This document shows positions 53,001 to 61,281 of a DNA stretch of 64,000 nt, in pieces. Every line of letters begins with the position of its first letter. Positions within the stretch are counted from its first letter, which is position 1. The stretch is taken from positions 11,267,726 through 11,331,725 of the forward strand of contig CM045737.1 of the NCBI GenBank assembly GCA_024760905.1. Direction: 5' to 3'. Source of the DNA: Plotosus lineatus. Its lineage: Eukaryota > Chordata > Actinopteri > Siluriformes > Plotosidae. A program made the translations under genes and the position numbers. The notes beneath the pieces were generated by a model. That model was not told the DNA's origin and made no database searches. It saw only the letters and a program-made list of their open reading frames with translations.

Positions 53001-56000
53001 CCCAGGGAACTGTAAGCTCGATTATGTGGATGGCTTTCGTTTCTCGAGATAATAGCAGCATATCTGGGCACACCTGAGTAACTGCTATATCTTCTGGAAA
53101 TTTCAACTTCCTCTGCACATCCACAAGAAGCTGCCAGTCGGAGGCTGGAGACAGGACTGAGCCTCTAGTTGCGGGCTTGCTCGGCTTGGTCTTCATCTCT
53201 CCTTCTTTCAGGAATTGGATGGGTTTTCCTGTATCCTGAATATTTTGATGGTTGACTTCCAGTCTGCGCTGGTCCACCACTATGGCAATCTCTCTTAAGA
53301 CAGTGTCATGCCTCCATCGGTACCTCCCCTCTCCCAGAGCCTTAGGACATGCTGAGAGGATGTGATTCAGGGAGCAGTTGTTACCTTTACACAGAGAGCA
53401 TGAGGCGTCCTCCTCTTTTCCCCAAATCCGCAAGTTCGAAGGTGTAGGAAGCAGGTCTGACACAGCACATAGTAGGAAGCTAAGCTGACCTTGATCAGTG
53501 TTCCACAGTTCCTTCCATGTGAATGGGTGCTGGATGGCTGATTCCCATTTGGTCCAGCTGCCTTGGCTTCCTCACCCCACTGCTCTGACAAACCTGGTGT
53601 ATTCCGCTTCTTTTCTAGTTTGTAGCACAACCATATCTCTTCTTGTTTGGTCATCTGCTGTGCTCCATCGCTTACCCACGTAGTTGCCAAGGCCTAATCT
53701 TCCTTTGCAAACTGTTCCCACCAGCTCTTGATGACGCAGGTCCTCCTCTGCCACTTGGACTGCTTTGCGAGGATTCCATTTTCTACCAGCCTTCACAGTT
53801 TCCCCTGCTTGCTGCACTACTGTGTCCTTAGACAAACGTAGGGTAGAAATGGCCCTAACTTTTGCAGTCTGAAATTCTTCAATCACAGATGACAGAGGCA
53901 AACTTAGCTTAGCTGACCTGCTGTAAAGATTTACAGTGCTGTAGCTTGGTGGAACTCCCAGCCACTTACGCAGAAATCTGCTGCACAGTCGTTCCATTGA
54001 CTCCACTGTAGAGAAGGCCATGTCGTAGAGCAGGAATGGCCACTGCAGTCTAGGGATAATACCGTACTGGAAGCACCATGCTTTGAAGCGGCCTTGAAGA
54101 TAACTTCCATCTGTTGTTTGAAGCCACTTCTTGAGCGCTTTTTGGACATCTCTGCTGTTTTCTATGTCTCCCAATGACTGGTCAAAGCATTTCCCCAGGC
54201 ATTTAATGCTCTCATCCTGGATTGTGGGAATCTTTTCATCTTGGATAATGAAAACATGTGAACCAAGCTGGCCTTTGATAATAGTGAGGCTCCTTGACTT
54301 GGGTGGCTTGATTTTCATTCTAGCCCAGTTCACCATCTTTTCAAGGGCTGAGAGAATCCAACGGGTTCCTGCTGGTGACTCTGTCATGATAGTGACATCG
54401 TCCATAAAGGCTCTGCAAGATGGGTGCCTGGTGCCATCGTCAGCCTTGGGACCTCTGCACTGGCTGATTCCTGCCTTGAGGAGCAAGTTCATGGCTGCCA
54501 CGAATAGTATTACTGAAACCGTACACCCTGCCATAATTCCCTTCTCGAGTCTCTGCCAGCCTGTTGTGAAGTTGTTCACTGTAAATCGCATCTTGATGTT
54601 GGTAAGATGATTCATGACCAACTGCACGACCTCTGTTGGAACATGGTACTGCTGCAGTGCTTTCTCGATTAGTCGATGGGGTACGCTAGGGTAGGCCTTA
54701 GCAATGTCCAGCCACACTACTGATAAGTTACTCTTGTTTTTCTTGGCCTCCTTGATCAGCTGGCTTATCGCTGCTGTGTGCTCTAGACATCCTGAGTGGC
54801 CTGGGATGCCTCCCTTCTGCACGCTGGTGTCAATGTAGTGATTAATCAGGAGAAAGGTGGTGATTCTCTTTGCTACTACAGACCAAAATATCTTTCCTTC
54901 TACGTCCAGAAGAGAGATTTCCCTGAACTGGTCCAGCCCTCTTGAATCTAGCTCCTTTGGTACAAAACAACCTTCTGCCAGGGTCCATGCTGATGGGAGC
55001 TGTTTCTTTTTTCAGATTGTACGAAGAAGCTTGCAGAGACGATTGAGAAGCTTTGGGCAATTCTTATAGATCTTGTATGTAATTCCGGAGGGACCTGGAG
55101 CAGAGTTTGATCTTGCAGCTTTGACAACCTTTTTGATTTCTTCGAAGCGCAGGTCTGAGAGATCAAAGGGGGTTTCTGGATCTGGCTCCTCTTTTGGATA
55201 CGGGAGTTCTGCTAATGGTGTAGTTCTGTCAGGGTCGCTATGAGCTTGTTTTACACTCTTTTCAACCTCTACTTGAGAACATTGGAGTCTGCCACTCTTG
55301 GGTTTTCCTAGTAGGTCTGAGGTAAACTGGAAAGGGTTGCTGAAGAATGCCTTTCTTTGTTTCTTCTTCTCATTTTGCCTCTTGCGGAGTCTCTCAGCTG
55401 CCCGGAGTTGAAGCAGCCTCTTATGCAGAGTGTGGTGCAGCTCTTGCAGACCTCCCTTCTCGGACTCTGGAGCTTTCTTCCATGATTTCTTGACACTGTG
55501 GAGGTTTTGACGCAGCTTAGCTATCTGTTTTTGTCTTCTGCTGGCTCCTCCTAGGGTTGGTCTTGACTTCACAATTTGAGCTCCAAACAAACTCTTGCAT
55601 TCATCATAAACTATCTTGCTCAGGAGCTGGATCTTTTTACAAGCTTCTCCTTTCAGGCAGTTTTCAAGAATGCTGTCCAGGTTGTTGTCCAGAACTTGCC
55701 ACCTCTTGTCTGTTGATGGTGGAAGTTGTAATCTAGCTTTCTTCTCCTGGGCTACGTTACTTGCTACACCTCTTATTTCCTGAGCCGTTGCGCCAGGATT
55801 GGTCTCGACGTGGGGGTTCTGAGCACTGTGGTGAGCTTCCGGGCTCAGATCCTCCTGTGTCTTATTAGCTGCTGGTGTTTCAGTAGCTTTGCACTGTCTT
55901 AACTTCTCCTTGCACTTGGTTTTGCCTTGGTGTATTTTCACGCCTTTTTCGTTCTTAAAACAAATACATAAAGAACATAAAAGTGTGTCATAATGAGCTT

Positions 56001-59000
56001 TCAGCCGGATCCAGAATGCAGCGTGAGATGGCAGAGTGGATTTATTATTCAAAGGGGAAGCACTCAAGCAGCGCACTTTCACTGAGGTGAACTGCATTCA
56101 GCCCGAGCAGCTCAGCCGGTGCGGGCAGAAAACGGAGTTTGAGAATACAGTACAAAGAAGCAGGGACTTATTGCAGATAAGTATATGATAAGTAGATGAG
56201 AAGAGTGAATTCAGGTGTGAGCCACGCCCCTCAGCTGGAGCAAGCAGGAAAACGGAGTTAGAGGCACAGCCACCAAAATCAAAGCCCCCAAAAACACAGA
56301 CCATAACAAAAAGAACATGAGATATAATAAATTGGATAAACAAAAAGATAAACCTGCAACACCACAGTACAAAAACTCACACACACACAAACATTCTAAA
56401 CATTAATTTAGGTACTGTACTGGAATAATAATTGAAAAAGTCTTTAATACTACAGTGCTTCACAACAGTTCAGTTGATTATTCCTCTTCAGGCACTCAAA
56501 GGAAACTGTTGTTTCTTCAGGAGAAAGTCTTATTTCTTCAGAAGAGACATCCAACGTTGTTTCCTTTTTCTGGCGCTTAGCCGGCGTTTGAGTGGCATCA
56601 TAGAGCTTAACTGGTAATTAAAACACACTAAAAAAGGGTCATTGACAACTTGTGCGCGAATGAGGGGGAAAAGGGACGTATACATCTCAACCAATCAACA
56701 GAAAGGAGGGCAGCCATTGGCTGAATTTGAGTCACGTTATAGTTGTTCGACAATCCATGAATATGCGCAGGTGCGAGTGCAAAACTGCTAATAGTCAAGG
56801 GCCTACTGTACTGGGGGAAGAGGTGAGGTACACCATGACCCCTCGCCAGACCGTTGCAGGGCAATGCACACAATGATTCACGCTTATATCCTCACCAAGG
56901 GGAAATACAGAACAGCCAATTAACCTGAATGATTAAATGTCTTTGGCCTGTGGGAGGTAACTGGTGGAGACCCACATGAGGATGTGGAGAACATTGACAG
57001 TCCACACAGAAACGCCAAACGCTTGGATTTGAACTCAGGGCCGCCTTCTTATGAGGCACACGTGCTAACCACTATGTATTGTGTGTTTTTTTTTTTTTTC
57101 TTTTTTCTCCTTTTCTTTTTTTAATAAACTATTCTACAGTGGTGCAGGTAAGTCTGTTGGGCTTTTTACACCCAAGCCTAGTGGCTCATCAGGCCGATGC
57201 TTATTCCCGGTTTCTGTAGCGTCAAGCCCCCAGGAGTTCGACGACTCCTGGATGGGACGGTAGTCCATTGCAGGTTACCCTCCCAGTAAATATATATATA
57301 TATTTTTTTTTAACTGGTACCAATTTATACTGTTGGGTGAACAGAGGCACACTTGTGGTTAGGACCGTGCCCAGTGATCTTGGCACAGTGGAGGTCTAAT
57401 TGGGATTTGAACTCACAACTTCCTGATCATGAGCGCAGCACCCTAACCACTACAGTACCGGCCCCTACAGTGGTGCAGAGTGTCTTAAAAAGGAATACTG
57501 TCCTTTTTCTGATCAGATTGTTACTTCTGCATCTTATACTTTCATCACCTGCCAGAAGCTTTCATGCTTCAGAGAAAGCTAGTCAAAGCATTTATGGACT
57601 ACCAGTGACACGCCCTTTCTTTCTTCTCTCCCCTCTTCCCAGGTGTTTCTCCTCTTATGATGATATGAGTTTAAAGCGGAAAGTTTCATGTCCTCTCATA
57701 CGGTCCAAGTCATTTCAGCTGCCTCCTTCAGACGGTAAGTTTTTCAAATTTTCTCGAACTTCCCAAACACAAAAGCATGTCTGACTGTTTCTGTTTATTT
57801 TGCTCACTATAATTTTTTTTTTTTTCCTTCAAATCTTTCTCTTGCTTCCTTTTGACACAAACTGCCATTCTCAAAACCTCTCACCCATGCATGGCATGGC
57901 AGGCCTGATTGATGTCATTTCCGATTATCGGATCATACTTGTATCCCTGAAAAATCAGAAACAGACAATGTTATTCAAATAGAAACTTATTAAAATATTA
58001 GGATGTGTTCAGAATAACTTCAATCCCTCCTGAAAATGTAATCGTACACATTAATAATTCATCTGGAAGTGTGCACCTTTACAGTTTGTGATGTCATGCT
58101 CATATAATTATGAAAAATAGGATTCCTTTCACTTAATTCTGTAGAAATTACGATTAAAAAAGTAATAAAATTTGTGGTAATGTCATGAACTGGTGTTTGC
58201 AGCTGAACCTGATATGCTGATATGAAATCTTTGTTGTTGGTATGCACAACTCCCTTGGGGTCAGATGCTTATTTTGTTGGTAACACGTTCAGCTGGAAAT
58301 CAACAAATCAAAACAGAATTAAAGTGTGCCCTCTGGTGGACTGTCTGTCGGATATGATGAAAGAATACATTTCTCAGAGTTCCTTTCGGCTTTTTCAGGG
58401 GTAACCACAGCAAATGATTTGCACGTTTGATTTTGCAGAGGTTTTTTTGTCGGATGCCTTTGCTGACACAACCCTTTAGCAAGGAACAGAAACACATAAC
58501 ACAGAAAAAAATATGTACAGTGGTACCTCAATTTACGAAATTAATCCGTTCCAGAGCTTTTTTCGTAACCTGGATTTTTCATAAGTAGAACTGCATTTTA
58601 CATGTAAAACGTGTGATTTGTTCCAAGGCCCCCAATACTACTCCCGAAACCCTTTAAAAGGTATAAAAGGATCTCTTTAAGACCTCATTCTGCTTCAATA
58701 TCGTACTGATGGTAGACGGTTTGGCCATATTCCTTTGTGATATCACTCGAGCCCGTTTCTTCTCACTGTGTGTGTGTGTGTGTGTGTTCGCGTGCATTGA
58801 CCATGTCTTAGCAGAGTTCTCATCTTACAAATGTTTATGGAAGGTTAAAAGCCCGAGTCAAGAAATAAAGCATAAAACAGTAACTCTGTCCTTCACATGA
58901 AAAGCATCATGGATTCAGCTCTATAATAGGCAATGGGAGGTAGATGCGTCATTCGTCCTAGTCAATGATAGTCAAGATGGCGTCCCTGTCCAATATGGTG

Positions 59001-61237
59001 TCAGGTGGATCCGCCCAAGATGGCGCTTGAGTGAAGGCGACATGACGACAGCTCAGTTGTTAGCCAATGGGAGGTCAGCGGGGCGGGATGTTTGAACGTC
59101 ATTGATGGAAGGGCAGCTCGTGCATTGTTTGAATGGCGCGTTTTCATGTCGCCTTCACTCAAGTGCCATCTTGGACAGGGCGCGTTTGAATTTTTAAGAT
59201 GGCGCTTTCATAACGTGAACTTGTTTTGTATTCTGAGACAAAAATTTTAGGAAAATGCTTTTTGTAACCTGAATTTTGTGTTTGGTGAGACTTTCGTAAG
59301 GTGAGGTACCACTGTATATAATATAGACACACAGTAGGCCCTCGTTATGGTATAAACACATTCTCTAGACAGTCTTACTCATTCATACAGTATTAATGTA
59401 GTAATGATTAAGAAAAACTTTTTAATTTTTACTGTGATATTTATAGATAATAAAATATAAACGTGTGTGTGTGTGTGTATATATATATATAATAAAATAT
59501 AATAAATTCAATAAATTAAAAAAAATTAGATGGCGCTCCCTTGAGGGCAATGTCGCGGAGTTCTCGGTCATGTTGTTTCTTTGTTTTGATTTGTCTTATT
59601 TGTTGTTTTCAGGACCGGAGCGCAGCGGATAGCAACAAGGCCCTTTGGCTAAAACAAGGCCAAAGATTGATGTTCCACATTCTCATAGCAAGATTTAGAG
59701 ATAATCTTCAGTCAGTTTTCCAGGTTTATTTAACGAAATCCGCCGTTCTTTCGCCGCGGGCCTTGCTGCTGTCCACTACGCTCTCGTCCTCCCTGAAGGC
59801 CGTGTAGCCGGCTGGTGTAATTGCCTCGTCGGGTGTACTCTCTTCGAGCCATGTTTCACAGAAACACAGCATGGAGCCGTCCTGACGATGAAGCTCGTCC
59901 ATCTTGTTTCGCAGACACTGAACATTTTCAAGCAATTTGACTGGGAGTGCTAACCTTCCACTGCTAACCAGCGCCGGAGTCGTCGTTCGGCCCCTCCCCG
60001 CCTGCCTTGTCTCTGCCTGGGCTTATTGTTATCCGGGGTTTGGCTAGCATTGAGCTACCATAGCATATTAGCTCAGGATGGGAGTTGAGCGTGCTCAGTT
60101 CTAAACGTCCAAAAGGACTGTGCTGTCATAGCTGTAGTAGGGTCGCCCGGTCATAGACAAGCATAGTGCAAAAAACCCAAACAAACAACAACTTACAAAA
60201 CAAATTAAAAGAAACAATTTGACTCTGAGAACTCCGCGACGTCGCCCTCTAGGGAGTGCCATCTTGGAAAGGTCACGTTCAATGTAAAAGGACATGAAGC
60301 GTAATTATTCAAGTTTAATCTCACACACAAACATTCTAAACATTAACTTGCGTACTGTACTGGAATAATTATTGAAAAAGACTTCAATACTACAGTGCTT
60401 TACAACAGTTCAGATGATTATTCCTCTTCAAGCACTTCAGAGGAAACTGTTGTTTCTTCTGGAGAAAGTCTTATTTCTTCAGAAGAGACATTCAATGTCA
60501 TTACCTTTTTCTGGCACTTAGCCGGCGTTTGAGTGGCATCATGGAGCTTAACTGGTAATTAAAACACACTAAAAAAAGAAAGGCTCATTGACAACTTGTG
60601 TGCGAATGAGGAAAGGGGGCGTATACATCATCTCAACCAATCAGCAGGAAGGAGGACAGCCCTGGGCTGAATTTGAATCATGTAACAGTTGCTTGGCAGT
60701 CCGCGAATATGTGCATGCACGAGTGCAAAACCACGAAGTCAAGTGCCTTGTGTGTGTGTATTTGTGTATATAGCTAGCTAGTATGCTGGATCTGCATAGT
60801 ACAGAAAAACATATCATGAAGTTAAAGAAGCCAGAACTCGTGGTTTGATTTTAATAATTTGAATACAGCAGTCTGTCGTGAGCTGATGGTATTTCAGAGT
60901 ATTGTCCATGCATCATAAGTTATGTAGTAAGTTGTACTATCTGCAAGTCATGCTTGTACATGTTCATGGTTTCCCTATCATTCCGTTAACCTCCACCCTC
61001 TCTCCCCTCTTTAGTGGGTCCAGATGACTTGTACATTGTAGAACCTCTCCGGTTTTCTCCAGAGAAAAAGGTACAGTGTCTATTTCACCTGCAGTGACAT
61101 GCTGCTGTGCACTCGGTGTTGATTTCTGAAATCACTCACGTGTTCATTTCAGGAAGAAAAAAACTCATTAAACATAGAACCAACATGATGAAGTAATGAA
61201 ATGCTCAAGATTGTTTCATGATGGTTAAAACATTTTG

Positions 61238-61281
<44 letters not shown>

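Noticed and set aside
52714..56097. Host protein-coding gene on the minus strand
   Set aside because: Domain order (zinc finger, RT, CCHC, restriction-like endonuclease) is that of a retrotransposon, and two in-frame stops break it.
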